Assembly (NCBI RefSeq): GCF_011516655.1
Contig: NZ_WOSV01000002.1
Span: 1 to 64,000, forward strand
Length of the DNA: 64,000 nucleotides
Reading direction: 5' to 3'
DNA from: Acetobacter thailandicus
GTDB taxonomy: Bacteria; Pseudomonadota; Alphaproteobacteria; Acetobacterales; Acetobacteraceae
In this document: positions 28,229-37,702 of the stretch, piece after piece
Layout: every line of letters starts with the position of its first letter
Position numbering within the stretch: the first letter of the stretch is position 1
Notes under the pieces: generated by a model
What the model was told of the DNA's origin: nothing
What the model saw: the letters and a program-made list of their open reading frames with translations, nothing else
Databases searched by the model: none
Program-made: the position numbers and the translations under genes

Positions 28229-28717
28229 TCAACGATACGGGGCATCGAGCTCAAGGCGGCGGGCCAGCAGGGCTTCCCACCGATCGCCATTCGAAAGCAA
28301 CTTATCTTTGTCGTAGAATAATTCTTCACGGGTTTCGGTCGCAAACTCGTAGTTTGGCCCCTCAACAATCGCATCTACCGGGCAGGCTTCTTCACACAAG
28401 CCGCAATAAATGCACTTGGTCATATCAATGTCATACCGGGTGGTACGCCGTGACCCGTCATCACGCTCTTCAGCTTCGATGGTAATCGCCTCAGCCGGGC
28501 ATGTCGCTTCACAAAGCTTGCAGGCAATGCAGCGCTCTTCTCCGTTAGCATAACGGCGCAGCGCATGCTCACCACGAAAGCGAACTGACAGTGGCCCCTT
28601 CTCGTAAGGGTAGTTAAGGGTCACCTTTGGCTGAAACATCATTTTAAATGTTGATGCCATACCAGCGACAATTTCAGTCAGCAGAAAGGAGCGGATATTT
28701 CGGCTTAATGTACTCAT
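28229..28717 (-). CDS. nuoI: NADH-quinone oxidoreductase subunit I
   Basis: A 162-residue ferredoxin-like subunit carrying two [4Fe-4S] clusters (N6a, N6b). The ligands are in [12 protein letters not shown] and [12 protein letters not shown]. The ATG at 28717 overlaps the nuoH stop and gives the usual length; in-frame upstream starts lie inside nuoH. It sits in the hydrophilic arm at the membrane interface. Confidence 0.95.
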   Translation of the reverse strand: MSTLSRNIRSFLLTEIVAGMASTFKMMFQPKVTLNYPYEKGPLSVRFRGEHALRRYANGEERCIACKLCEATCPAEAITIEAEERDDGSRRTTRYDIDMTKCIYCGLCEEACPVDAIVEGPNYEFATETREELFYDKDKLLSNGDRWEALLARRLELDAPYR

Positions 28718-29745
28718 CAGTTCATACCTCCACCCTGAGGGAGAAGCCCTGTCACCATCAGAAAAGCTGCTGTTCCAATCATCCAGATCAGGCTGAATGG
28801 CAAAAACACTTTCCACCCGAGACGCATAAGCTGATCGTAACGAAAACGCGGGAACGTTGCGCGCACCCAGATGAAAACAAACAGACAGAAAAGAATTTTA
28901 GCAATCAGCCACAGCGGCCCTGGCACCAGCGTAAAAGGAAAGACGCCAATAGGTGGCAGCCACCCCCCGAGAAAAAGAATACTAACCAGAGCCGACATCA
29001 GAATCATGTTGGCGTATTCACCAAGGAAGAAGAGACCGAAAGCCAGAGAAGAATACTCAACGAAGAACCCGGCAACCAGTTCACTTTCACCTTCGGGCAG
29101 GTCAAATGGTGCACGCCCCGTTTCGGCCAGTGCTGAAATAAAGAAAATAATAAATACCGGGAACATCGGCAGACAGAACCAGATATGCCGCTGAGCCAGC
29201 ACAATATCATTCAGGTTCAGGCTGCCAACGGCCAGCAGAACTGACACAATAATCAGCCCGATGGACACCTCGTAAGAAACCATCTGTGCCGCGGCTCGCA
29301 TAGACCCCATAAAGGCGTATTTCGAGTTTGAAGCCCAGCCTGCGATAAGAATACCGTAAACACCCAGCGATGACACAGCCAGCAGGTAGAGAATTCCGAC
29401 ATTAATATTCGCAACGGCCAGACCATTACCTGTAGGGATAACAGCCCATGCCAGCATAGCCAGAGCAAACGCCAGAAATGGTGCAAACAGAAACAAAATA
29501 CGGTTAGCACCTGCGGGAATGACCGTTTCTTTCACGATCATTTTAATCGCATCAGCAAACGCCTGCAGCAAACCGAACAAACCATTAACGTTTGGGCCGC
29601 GACGACGCTGCATCGCAGCCATTACCTTACGTTCCATAAGGGTAAGGTAAGCAACACCGATCAGCAAAGGGACGAGAACAGCAAGGGTCTCGAGCACCAT
29701 AAGAATAATCTGACCGACAAGCGTTTGATAAAAGAAGTGCGCCAT
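28717..29745 (-). CDS. nuoH: NADH-quinone oxidoreductase subunit H
   Basis: A 342-residue membrane subunit that forms the quinone entry channel with NuoB and NuoD. Motifs include [36 protein letters not shown] and [19 protein letters not shown], with the conserved acidic quinone-site residues. Length is normal. The gene lies 7 nt after nuoG and overlaps nuoI. Confidence 0.95.
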   Translation of the reverse strand: MAHFFYQTLVGQIILMVLETLAVLVPLLIGVAYLTLMERKVMAAMQRRRGPNVNGLFGLLQAFADAIKMIVKETVIPAGANRILFLFAPFLAFALAMLAWAVIPTGNGLAVANINVGILYLLAVSSLGVYGILIAGWASNSKYAFMGSMRAAAQMVSYEVSIGLIIVSVLLAVGSLNLNDIVLAQRHIWFCLPMFPVFIIFFISALAETGRAPFDLPEGESELVAGFFVEYSSLAFGLFFLGEYANMILMSALVSILFLGGWLPPIGVFPFTLVPGPLWLIAKILFCLFVFIWVRATFPRFRYDQLMRLGWKVFLPFSLIWMIGTAAFLMVTGLLPQGGGMN

Positions 29746-29752
29746 CAGTCTC

Positions 29753-31828
29753 TTACTCCGCTGCTACAGCGCGCATGGGACCATACACGCGAGAACATTC
29801 TGCCATTGTCAGGCTTGCCCGGCTGATAGAGTTTGTCTGGTAATAATCATCAATAACCGGACGGATACGAGCATTATTGAACTCTGCCGTACCTTTTGAA
29901 ACACTGCTGTCTGTCACCGATTGCGGTGCGGGAGCAATTTCAGTACCGGCGTTCGAAAAGACCGGATTAACTTTGGCCATACGCGCCCTCAGAGCTTCAA
30001 CAGAATCATAAGGCAAAGGATGCCCGGCAACTTCTGAGAAAGCTCTGATAATCTGCCAGTCTTCTCTGGCCTGACCTGGAGGGAATACAGCCCGCAGGGC
30101 ACGCTGCACCTCGCCCGCCGTATTAACATAAGTCCCTGATTTTTCGGTATAAGCTGCACCAGGCAAAATAATGTCGGCCCTTGCCGCAGCAGCATCACCG
30201 TGATGCCCCTGATAAATCACAAACGTATCTTTGCTGATCTTATCAAGTGGGAAATCATCTGCCCCCAGGAGCCACAGAATTTCAACTCCGCCACGGAGCA
30301 TATTTGTAACAGCAAAACCTCGGCTGCCAGGAACAAACCCGATATCAAGCGCACCCACACGAGACGCTGCTGTATGCAGAATATTCAGCCCGTTCCAGTC
30401 CTGAGTAATCACACCGGTCTGATATGCCAGTTGCAGGGTGGCTTCATAAACAGCCTGCGCATCCGGACGGGTTAGTGCACCATGCCCCAGAATAATCATA
30501 GGGCGCTTTGCTGTTTTCAAAACCTCGGCAAAAGCCTCTGAACCATCAAGCAGCCGGGTCAGGACTTCCGGCCCCTCTCCCAGTACATCGACATTATAGG
30601 TCAGGTCGACAGGCAATGCACCAATACTGGCAACAGGGAAACCACCACGTCCTTTATGCAAATACTGCTTGCGAATACGGGCATTAAGTACAGGAGCCTC
30701 GTGACGGGGTATGCTGCCAATCAGCAAAAGAGCATCTGCCTCATCAATACCGGTGATACCGCTGTTAAACAGATACCCGCTGCGGCTGCGCATATCATAC
30801 CAGGCACCGTCCTGCCGGCAGTCTGTATGAGAGGAACCCAGAGCCGTCATCAGGTCTTTCAGAGCGCACAGGCTTTCAACATCACACAGATCACCTGCTA
30901 TTGCACCGATACGATCACCGGAAATGCCTTCAAAACGACGCGCCATCGAAACCAGCGTATCCTGCCAGCTTGCCTTATGCAGCTTGCCGTGCACACGCAC
31001 CCATGGGTGATCAAGGCGCCTTTTCTTCAGGCCATCAACTGAAAAACGCCCTTTATCTGAAAGCCATTCTTCATTCACCTCGTCATTAATACGAGGCACA
31101 ATGCGCATAACTTCAGCGCCCCGGGCCTGGATCTGAATATTTGTACCCACAGCATCCATCACATCAATGCTATCGGTTTTTTTGTATTCCCATGAACGCG
31201 CACGAAACGCCGTTGGTTTTGCCGTTAGTGCACCGACCGGACATATATCAATCAGATTACCTGACAGCTCGGATGTCAGTGCCTTTTCGACATAAGTCGT
31301 AACTTCTGCATTTTCACCGCGCGAAACGATGCCAAGCTCAGGCGTGCCAGCCACTTCGGTTGAAAAGCGCACGCAGCGTGAGCACTGAATGCAGCGCGTC
31401 ATTACCGTCTTAACCAGAGGCCCGAGTTCTTTATCTGTTACAGCGCGCTTGGCCTCCTGATACCGTGACACACCCGAGCCATAACCATAGGCCTGGTCCT
31501 GCAGGTCACACTCACCGCCCTGATCACAGATAGGGCAATCAAGAGGATGGTTAATCAGCAAGAATTCCATAACGGCGCGGCGCGCCCGTCTGACAACATC
31601 AGTGTCAGTAAGAATCTGCATCCCTTCAGCAACCGGGAAACCACATGAGGCAACCAGCTTAGGTGCACGGACAACCTGCACCAGACACATGCGACAGTTA
31701 CCAGCTACCGACAGACGCTCATGATAGCAAAAACGGGGGATTTCTTTCCCCGCAGCTTCACAGGCCTGAAGGGCACTTGAACCCGCCGGCACATCGACCG
31801 GGGTGCCATCAACAAGGACTTTTACCAT
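29753..31828 (-). CDS. nuoG: NADH-quinone oxidoreductase subunit G
   Basis: A 691-residue Fe-S subunit of the NADH module. The N-terminal [2Fe-2S] ligands are in [19 protein letters not shown]. The His/Cys cluster is in [17 protein letters not shown] and the first cluster of the following domain in [11 protein letters not shown]. The rest resembles molybdopterin oxidoreductases but has no cofactor role. Length matches alphaproteobacterial NuoG, shorter than the E. coli form. It lies 5 nt after nuoF. Confidence 0.95.
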   Translation of the reverse strand: MVKVLVDGTPVDVPAGSSALQACEAAGKEIPRFCYHERLSVAGNCRMCLVQVVRAPKLVASCGFPVAEGMQILTDTDVVRRARRAVMEFLLINHPLDCPICDQGGECDLQDQAYGYGSGVSRYQEAKRAVTDKELGPLVKTVMTRCIQCSRCVRFSTEVAGTPELGIVSRGENAEVTTYVEKALTSELSGNLIDICPVGALTAKPTAFRARSWEYKKTDSIDVMDAVGTNIQIQARGAEVMRIVPRINDEVNEEWLSDKGRFSVDGLKKRRLDHPWVRVHGKLHKASWQDTLVSMARRFEGISGDRIGAIAGDLCDVESLCALKDLMTALGSSHTDCRQDGAWYDMRSRSGYLFNSGITGIDEADALLLIGSIPRHEAPVLNARIRKQYLHKGRGGFPVASIGALPVDLTYNVDVLGEGPEVLTRLLDGSEAFAEVLKTAKRPMIILGHGALTRPDAQAVYEATLQLAYQTGVITQDWNGLNILHTAASRVGALDIGFVPGSRGFAVTNMLRGGVEILWLLGADDFPLDKISKDTFVIYQGHHGDAAAARADIILPGAAYTEKSGTYVNTAGEVQRALRAVFPPGQAREDWQIIRAFSEVAGHPLPYDSVEALRARMAKVNPVFSNAGTEIAPAPQSVTDSSVSKGTAEFNNARIRPVIDDYYQTNSISRASLTMAECSRVYGPMRAVAAE

Positions 31829-31833
31829 GCCCT

Positions 31834-33165
31834 TTACTCCGCTACTGCCGGCAGCACATCGGAGGCAGGAACCTGAACCAGACCTGAACCACCATGTGCA
31901 GCCTTATACTGCTGGATACGCGCTTCCATCTCCGGACGAAAATGCCGGATCAGCCCCTGAACAGGCCAGGCTGCGGCATCACCCAGAGCACAGATTGTAT
32001 GCCCCTCGATCTGTCGTGTTACCTGCTCAAGAAGATCAATTTCTTCAATCTCGGCACGCCCCTGAACCATACGGTCCATCATACGCATCATCCAGCCGGT
32101 TCCTTCACGGCAGGGCGTACACTGACCGCAGCTTTCATGCTTAAAAAAGCGGGAAAAGCGTGCAATAGCTTCAATAATATCGGTAGAACGATCCATAACG
32201 ATCATACACGCGGTGCCCAGTCCCGAACCCACAGCACGCAGACTATCGTAATCCATCAGCACTGTTTCACAGACAGACTTAGGCAACATTGGCACAGAGC
32301 AGCCGCCGGGTATAACCGCCAGCAGATTGTCCCAGCCGCCCCTGACGCCACCGCCATGTTTTTCTATAATCTCTTTAAGCGGTACACCCAGCTCTTCTTC
32401 GAAAACGCATGGTGTATTCACATGCCCCGAAATCGCCATAAGCTTGGTGCCTGCATTATTCGGCCTGCCAAGTGCTGAAAACCAGGATGCACCCCGTCGC
32501 AGAATGGTTGATGCGACAGCAATACTTTCAACATTATTCACTGTAGTCGGACAGCCATATAAGCCTGCGCCGGCAGGGAAAGGCGGCTTCATACGAGGCT
32601 GGCCTTTTTTACCCTCAAGGCTCTCAAGCAGAGCAGTCTCTTCGCCGCAGATATAAGCGCCTGCACCACGATGAATATAGAAGTCAAAATCCCAGCCGGT
32701 TCCGGCAGCATTTTTACCGAGCAGACCAGCTTCATAAGCTTCATCAACGGCCGCCTGCAGATGCTGCGCTTCCTGATAAAACTCACCACGAATATAAATA
32801 TAAGCCGCATGTGCATTCAGGGCGAATGACGCTATCAGCGCACTTTCTATGAGTTTATGTGGCTCATGCCGCATAATCTCACGGTCTTTACAGGTCCCTG
32901 GTTCAGATTCATCGCCATTAATGACCAGATAGTGCGGACGACCATCAAAATTCTTTGGCATGAAAGACCATTTCATACCGGTCGAGAATCCTGCTCCGCC
33001 GCGACCACGAAGGCCCGAAGCCTTCATTTCAGCAATAATCGCCTCAGATCCCCGGGACAGGATAGAGGCCGTGTCATGCCAGTCACCCCTTACCCGCGCC
33101 CCGGCGAGTTTCCAGTCATTCTGCCCGTAAAGATTCGTAAAAATACGATTTTCGTCCTGCAACAT
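31834..33165 (-). CDS. nuoF: NADH-quinone oxidoreductase subunit F
   Basis: A 443-residue NADH- and FMN-binding subunit. [18 protein letters not shown] is the NADH/FMN loop, and the [4Fe-4S] ligands lie in [15 protein letters not shown]. The ATG at 33165 (MLQDENRIF) has AGGAGAG upstream; frames opening further upstream lie inside nuoE. It precedes nuoG in the usual order. Confidence 0.95.
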   Translation of the reverse strand: MLQDENRIFTNLYGQNDWKLAGARVRGDWHDTASILSRGSEAIIAEMKASGLRGRGGAGFSTGMKWSFMPKNFDGRPHYLVINGDESEPGTCKDREIMRHEPHKLIESALIASFALNAHAAYIYIRGEFYQEAQHLQAAVDEAYEAGLLGKNAAGTGWDFDFYIHRGAGAYICGEETALLESLEGKKGQPRMKPPFPAGAGLYGCPTTVNNVESIAVASTILRRGASWFSALGRPNNAGTKLMAISGHVNTPCVFEEELGVPLKEIIEKHGGGVRGGWDNLLAVIPGGCSVPMLPKSVCETVLMDYDSLRAVGSGLGTACMIVMDRSTDIIEAIARFSRFFKHESCGQCTPCREGTGWMMRMMDRMVQGRAEIEEIDLLEQVTRQIEGHTICALGDAAAWPVQGLIRHFRPEMEARIQQYKAAHGGSGLVQVPASDVLPAVAE

Positions 33166-33178
33166 ACCGGCTCTCCTG

Positions 33179-33814
33179 CTACTCACCTGAAGATCTGGGT
33201 GACGTTTCTTCAAGCAAAGTTTTCCTGCCGCCTTCAGGCGCAGAACTTAATCTGCCCGTAGATGGGCCAGGGGCAGGATCTTCACCTGCACGCAATGCAT
33301 CAATCACGGCTTCTGTCCTGGGACCATTCATATCTTCGTAATAATCGTCATTAACCTGAAGAATGGGGGCATTTGCACAGGCCCCAAGGCACTCAACATG
33401 CGATAATGTGAACAGCCCGTCTTCACTGGTTTCACCAAACTCTTTAACGCCGGCTGCTTTTTTACAGGCTGCCACAACATCATCTGATCCGCGCAGCCAG
33501 CACGATGTCGTGGTACAGATCTGCAGGTGATATTTACCTACAGGCTTAGTATTAAACATCGTATAAAAAGAAGCGACTTCGTACACTCTGACAGATGGTA
33601 CCGCCAGCCGTGCCGCAATCAGATCCATCGCCACAAGCGGGATCCAGGCATGGCCTGTCTCACGCTTCAGCTGATCCTGCACAATGTAAAGGAGAGGAAG
33701 CGTACCGCTGGCTTTACGTTCTTCAGGGTATTTCGACAGTATTTTAGCAATTTCTTTTTCAGAAATATCGTCAAACTCAAAACTGTCAGGTTGTTCTGCC
33801 GGGGTCCAGGCCAT
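33179..33814 (-). CDS. nuoE: NADH-quinone oxidoreductase subunit E
   Basis: A 211-residue thioredoxin-like subunit with a [2Fe-2S] cluster. The ligands are in [10 protein letters not shown] and [11 protein letters not shown]. Residues after about 175 form a Pro/Ser/Gly-rich tail ([12 protein letters not shown]), common in alphaproteobacterial homologues. ATG 33814 is preferred; a TTG at 33820 overlaps the nuoD stop. Confidence 0.93.
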   Translation of the reverse strand: MAWTPAEQPDSFEFDDISEKEIAKILSKYPEERKASGTLPLLYIVQDQLKRETGHAWIPLVAMDLIAARLAVPSVRVYEVASFYTMFNTKPVGKYHLQICTTTSCWLRGSDDVVAACKKAAGVKEFGETSEDGLFTLSHVECLGACANAPILQVNDDYYEDMNGPRTEAVIDALRAGEDPAPGPSTGRLSSAPEGGRKTLLEETSPRSSGE

Positions 33815-33816
33815 CT

Positions 33817-35100
33817 TCAACGATCAACCTCTCCAAAAACAAGATCTAAAGAACCAAGAACCGCCACCATATCGGCCAGCATCGACCGCCTGGATAATTC
33901 ATCCAGTGCCTGCAAATGCGCAAAACCTGTGGGGCGTATCTTGCAACGATAAGGACGGTTTGAACCGTCAGCGACCAGGTAAACACCAAACTCGCCCTTG
34001 GGGCTCTCTACCGCAGTATAAGTAGCGCCCGGAGGCACATGATAACCCTCACTATATAATTTAAAGTGATGAATCAGTGCTTCCATCGAGCGCTTCATTT
34101 CGGCGCGGGGTGGCGGTGCAAACTTGGGGTCCTGTATTTTCACAGGTCCGGCTTTCATCTGAGCAAGGCCCTGCTCGATAATTTTTACACTCTCACGCAT
34201 TTCCTGAATGCGCACGAGGTAACGGTCATAGCAGTCACCCTGTCGTGTAACAGGAACCTTAAAAGATACTTTATGATAATTATCATAGGGCTGGCTGCGA
34301 CGAAGGTCCCAGGGCACACCTGAAGCACGCAGACACGGACCACTAAAGCCCCATGCCAGAGCCTGCTCAGACGTAAAAATACCGATACCGACAGTACGCT
34401 GTTTCCAGATTCGGTTTTCGGTCAGCAAACCTTCCAGCTCATCAATCCATGCCGGGAATTCCTGAGTCCAGTTACCGATACGATCTTCAAGCTCCTGAGG
34501 AATATCGCGGGCCACACCACCGGGACGAAAATAGTTCGCATGGAAACGCGCACCTGAAGCTGCCTCATAAAATTCAAGCAGCTTCTCACGCTCTTCATAG
34601 CCCCACAGAGCAGGCGTTACCGCACCGCAGTCGAGACCCATAGCTGTAATATTAAGAATATGGTTCAGAACGCGCGTAATCTCGGCGAAAATAACCCGAA
34701 GCCATTTTGCACGATCGGGCGCTTCTATACCAAGAAGCTTCTCTGTAGCCAGTGCAAAAGCCTGCTCCTCACACATAGGCGAGGCGTAATCAAGGCGGTC
34801 AAAATAAGGCAGCGCTTTCTGATAGGTTTTATATTCGATCAGCTTTTCTGTGCCGCGATGCAGCAGACCGATATGCGGGTCAGCACGACGTACAAGCTCC
34901 CCGTCCATATCGAGAATAAGACGCAGCACACCATGCGCAGAAGGATGCTGAGGACCAAAATTCAGCTTGTGCGAGTCAAACTCTATTGTTCTCAGCTCTG
35001 CCGTTTTCGCTGCAGTATCAGAAATCAGCATTTCGGGGATGTCATTTTTAACCAGAACATCGCCCGGTGCCAGACCGTCTGTTTTATTGTGCTCTGTCAT
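33817..35100 (-). CDS. nuoD: NADH-quinone oxidoreductase subunit D
   Basis: A 427-residue subunit related to the [NiFe] hydrogenase large subunit; it forms the quinone pocket with NuoB. Typical motifs are [40 protein letters not shown] and a C-terminal [10 protein letters not shown] 35-residue leader precedes the core. Its ATG overlaps the nuoC stop by 4 nt. Confidence 0.95.
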   Translation of the reverse strand: MTEHNKTDGLAPGDVLVKNDIPEMLISDTAAKTAELRTIEFDSHKLNFGPQHPSAHGVLRLILDMDGELVRRADPHIGLLHRGTEKLIEYKTYQKALPYFDRLDYASPMCEEQAFALATEKLLGIEAPDRAKWLRVIFAEITRVLNHILNITAMGLDCGAVTPALWGYEEREKLLEFYEAASGARFHANYFRPGGVARDIPQELEDRIGNWTQEFPAWIDELEGLLTENRIWKQRTVGIGIFTSEQALAWGFSGPCLRASGVPWDLRRSQPYDNYHKVSFKVPVTRQGDCYDRYLVRIQEMRESVKIIEQGLAQMKAGPVKIQDPKFAPPPRAEMKRSMEALIHHFKLYSEGYHVPPGATYTAVESPKGEFGVYLVADGSNRPYRCKIRPTGFAHLQALDELSRRSMLADMVAVLGSLDLVFGEVDR

Positions 35101-35759
35101 CCGCGAGCCCTCTTCATACCCTGCCTGACTTCATGAGCCTTTTCATCACCAGGCAGAGTCAGCATTCCCTCCCAGGGAGAAACGAAATCAAAGTCACGAA
35201 AATCCTGCGTCAGAGAGACAGGTTCCTTAACAACCTGTCGCGTTTCAATATCGTAACGCACCTCTTCATACCCCGTCAGCGGAAAGTCTTTACGCAAAGG
35301 GAAATGCTCGAAGCCATCATCAGTCAAAATACGGCGCATATCGGGCTGACCGGAAAACAGAACCCCGAACATGTCATAACACTCACGCTCCCACCACGTA
35401 GCAACTGGCCAGAGCTGATGCACTGAGGGAACGGGTGTCACTTCATCTGTCGTAATAATGACGCGAATACGACGATTGTAAGAAACAGACAGGAGGTTAT
35501 AGACCACGTCAAAGCGTTCAGCGCGTGCGGGAAAGTCTACACCACATAAATCCATGAGCTGCTCAAAACGATAAGCAGAGTCGTCGCGCAGAAAGGTCAT
35601 CAGCGGCAAAAAAGTTTCGCGATTCGTACGAACAACCAGCTCACCGTTTTCAACGGCAGCAGAATAGATACCAGGAACAGAGGTCGCCAGCGTAAAAGCC
35701 ATGGCACCAATCTGCCCCTGGAGGGCCTCAGCCTCAGGATTTACAACAATATCACCCAC
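35097..35759 (-). CDS. nuoC: NADH-quinone oxidoreductase subunit C
   Basis: A 220-residue subunit of the hydrophilic arm. [31 protein letters not shown] and [15 protein letters not shown] are the conserved NuoC block. GTG at 35759 is chosen: it overlaps the nuoB stop by 8 nt, and earlier in-frame starts lie inside nuoB and encode unrelated sequence. It is separate from NuoD, unlike the fused NuoCD of enterobacteria. Confidence 0.92.
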   Translation of the reverse strand: MGDIVVNPEAEALQGQIGAMAFTLATSVPGIYSAAVENGELVVRTNRETFLPLMTFLRDDSAYRFEQLMDLCGVDFPARAERFDVVYNLLSVSYNRRIRVIITTDEVTPVPSVHQLWPVATWWERECYDMFGVLFSGQPDMRRILTDDGFEHFPLRKDFPLTGYEEVRYDIETRQVVKEPVSLTQDFRDFDFVSPWEGMLTLPGDEKAHEVRQGMKRARG

Positions 35760-36315
35760 GGAGAATCGTTCCTGTACGGCGAATTTTTTTCTGCAAAAGC
35801 ATGATGCCGTAAACCAGCGCTTCTGCTGTCGGGGGGCAGCCAGGGACATAAACGTCAACTGGCACTATGCGATCACACCCACGCACGACTGAATAAGAAT
35901 AGTGGTAATAACCGCCACCATTTGCACACGAACCCATGGAGATAACCCAGCGCGGTTCTGCCATCTGGTCATAAAGGCGACGCAAAACCGGTGCCATTTT
36001 ATTGGTCAGCGTACCGGCAACGATCATCACATCAGACTGACGCGGAGAACCTCGGGGAATAACACCCATTCTGTCCAGGTCATACCTTGGCATATATGCG
36101 TGAATCATTTCAACCGCACAGCATGCCAGACCAAAAGACATAGGCCACAAACTGCCAGTACGCCCCCAGTTTACCAGTTTATCAAGGTTTGCAACGACAA
36201 ACCCCTTTTCAGCAATAGCACCGGTAATACCACGCACAACGGCGTCCTGCTCTTTACCCGGAGGCAGAGCCTCACGATTCCAGAGAATTGTATCTTCCTG
36301 CGGATTGTCAGACAT
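35752..36315 (-). CDS. nuoB: NADH-quinone oxidoreductase subunit B
   Basis: A 187-residue subunit with the terminal [4Fe-4S] cluster N2, which reduces quinone. The adjacent cysteines are in [12 protein letters not shown], with [21 protein letters not shown] and [18 protein letters not shown] at 36315 gives the usual N-terminus; it lies 11 nt after the nuoA stop. Confidence 0.95.
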   Translation of the reverse strand: MSDNPQEDTILWNREALPPGKEQDAVVRGITGAIAEKGFVVANLDKLVNWGRTGSLWPMSFGLACCAVEMIHAYMPRYDLDRMGVIPRGSPRQSDVMIVAGTLTNKMAPVLRRLYDQMAEPRWVISMGSCANGGGYYHYSYSVVRGCDRIVPVDVYVPGCPPTAEALVYGIMLLQKKIRRTGTILRG

Positions 36316-36326
36316 AGGCGCCCCCT

Positions 36327-36692
36327 TCAGTCCCAGTCCAGCGCGCCTTTGCGCCACTCATAAAGGAAACCAATACCAAGTACGCTGAGAAACCCCAGCA
36401 TTGAAAAGAAACCAAAATAACCAATACGCGACAGACTCACTGCCCAGGGGAAGAGAAATGCCACTTCCAGGTCGAAAATTATGAAAAGAATGGCCACAAG
36501 ATAAAAACGCACATCAAAGCGACGGCGCGCATCATCAAATGCCTCAAAGCCACATTCATAAGCTGTTGTTTTTTCAGGGTAAGGCTTTTGATGCCCACTA
36601 AACAGTGCCATACCAAGCATTGCAGCAGAAATAACAATAGCAAGCGCACCAAATATAAGAATTGGGGCATAACTACCCAGAACAGACTGCAT
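36327..36692 (-). CDS. nuoA: NADH-quinone oxidoreductase subunit A
   Basis: A 121-residue three-helix subunit and first gene of the operon. [20 protein letters not shown] contains the conserved Cys loop, followed by [20 protein letters not shown]. The region upstream (36693-36820) should hold the nuo promoter but no clear -35/-10 pair was picked. Confidence 0.95.
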   Translation of the reverse strand: MQSVLGSYAPILIFGALAIVISAAMLGMALFSGHQKPYPEKTTAYECGFEAFDDARRRFDVRFYLVAILFIIFDLEVAFLFPWAVSLSRIGYFGFFSMLGFLSVLGIGFLYEWRKGALDWD

Positions 36693-36820
36693 TAGTCACT
36701 CCTGCTTCCTGATAAATCAATAAACAACGAACTGTTAAATGCAGACTACTCCCAACGCGCGCGAACGACCATGCCTCAATGCATGATTACAGGGAAATTT
36801 CTTGTGAAGAGAAAATGAAT

Positions 36821-36877
36821 AAAAAAAAAAACATCTGATATTGTTACTTATTTTGAGCAACAATATCAGATGTTTTT
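36821..36877 (-). terminator. Intrinsic terminator of the first tRNA-Val
   Basis: ACATCTGATATTGTT (36831-36845) and its exact complement (36859-36873) form a 15-bp stem. On the minus strand it is followed by a run of ten T. It lies just downstream of the tRNA and insulates it from nuoA. Confidence 0.85.
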
Positions 36878-36880
36878 AGT

Positions 36881-37014
36881 ACTCACAGAAAACTGTGAAT
36901 GGTGGGCGATGAGGGGATCGAACCCCCGGCCATCTCGGTGTAAACGAGACGCTCTACCGCTGAGCTAATCGCCCGCCGCTCATATCTCACAAACAAAAAC
37001 GGGTGGCAACCCCT
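36881..37014. repeat. 134-nt duplicated unit, copy 1 (carries tRNA-Val)
   Basis: This segment is repeated at 37097-37230 with a single base difference (position 36890 region, A versus G). The unit includes the whole tRNA plus about 40 nt on its 5' side and 19 nt on its 3' side. The spacer between copies has a different terminator. Confidence 0.85.
36900..36974 (-). tRNA. tRNA-Val (UAC)
   Basis: Folds as a cloverleaf: acceptor GGGCGAT/ATCGCCC, D arm TAGCTCAGCGGTAGAGC, anticodon stem TCTCG/CGAGA with loop TTTACAC (anticodon TAC), and T arm CCGGGGGTTCGATCCCC. The CCA end is encoded. Confidence 0.95.
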
Positions 37015-37040
37015 GCCCGTTAATAAATAACAAAAAAGCA

Positions 37041-37091
37041 AAAAAAAACGTCAGGGATCGTTATTCATAAAAAATAACAATGCCTGACGTT
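37041..37091 (-). terminator. Intrinsic terminator of the second tRNA-Val
   Basis: AACGTCAGG (37047-37055) pairs with CCTGACGTT (37083-37091), with inner A/T-rich pairing. On the minus strand the stem is followed by a T-rich run. Its sequence is unlike the terminator of the other tRNA copy. Confidence 0.75.
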
Positions 37092-37096
37092 TTAAT

Positions 37097-37230
37097 ACTC
37101 ACAGAGAACTGTGAATGGTGGGCGATGAGGGGATCGAACCCCCGGCCATCTCGGTGTAAACGAGACGCTCTACCGCTGAGCTAATCGCCCGCCGCTCATA
37201 TCTCACAAACAAAAACGGGTGGCAACCCCT
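37097..37230. repeat. 134-nt duplicated unit, copy 2 (carries tRNA-Val)
   Basis: Near-identical to 36881-37014 at an offset of 216 nt. The flanking region upstream of the tRNA also forms one arm of the hupB terminator. Confidence 0.85.
37116..37190 (-). tRNA. tRNA-Val (UAC), second copy
   Basis: Identical in sequence to the tRNA at 36900-36974, with the same anticodon loop TTTACAC and encoded CCA. Confidence 0.95.
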
Positions 37231-37252
37231 TTTTTAGGAATTACCACCCGTT
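37205..37252 (-). terminator. Probable hupB terminator
   Basis: On the minus strand AACGGGTGG (37252-37244) pairs with CCACCCGTT (37222-37214), followed by TTTGTTTGT. It lies about 22 nt after the hupB stop. Confidence 0.55.
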
Positions 37253-37273
37253 AAAAGCTATTTTTTTAAAAAA

Positions 37274-37558
37274 TTAGCTTACGGCGTCTTTAAGTGCTTT
37301 GCCCGGTTTGAAACGGACAGAAGTAGAAGCCGGAATGTCAATTTCCTCACCTGTGCGAGGATTACGCCCTTTAGCAGCTTTACGGTTTGCTGTTACAAAC
37401 GTACCGAAGCCAACCAGACGCACTTCCTGTTTGCGAGAAAGAGCTTTCTCGATAGCACCGAACACGGCGTCAACCACTTCTCCAGCTTTAGCCTTTGGCA
37501 GAGCGACTTCGTCAGCTACTGCTGCAACGAGTTCTTGCTTATTGAGCGGCTTATCCAT
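37274..37558 (-). CDS. hupB: DNA-binding protein HU
   Basis: A 94-residue histone-like protein. MDKPLNKQELVAAVAD opens the dimer domain, FGTFVTANRKA precedes the DNA-embracing arm, and GRNPRTGEEIDIPAS is the conserved arm motif. HU bends and compacts DNA. It is downstream of lon in the common lon-hup order. Confidence 0.95.
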   Translation of the reverse strand: MDKPLNKQELVAAVADEVALPKAKAGEVVDAVFGAIEKALSRKQEVRLVGFGTFVTANRKAAKGRNPRTGEEIDIPASTSVRFKPGKALKDAVS

Positions 37559-37702
37559 TTTACGCCTTTCTCCAAAAAATTAAGTTGCCGACGTGATACC
37601 TAATACCCGTTACCACGTCGTCTCCCGGTCGCACTATGCCGCTGTTTTTCTTTACGTCAACTCACCAAATAAAAACTTTTGGATTTATCTGGCATTTTCC
37701 TC

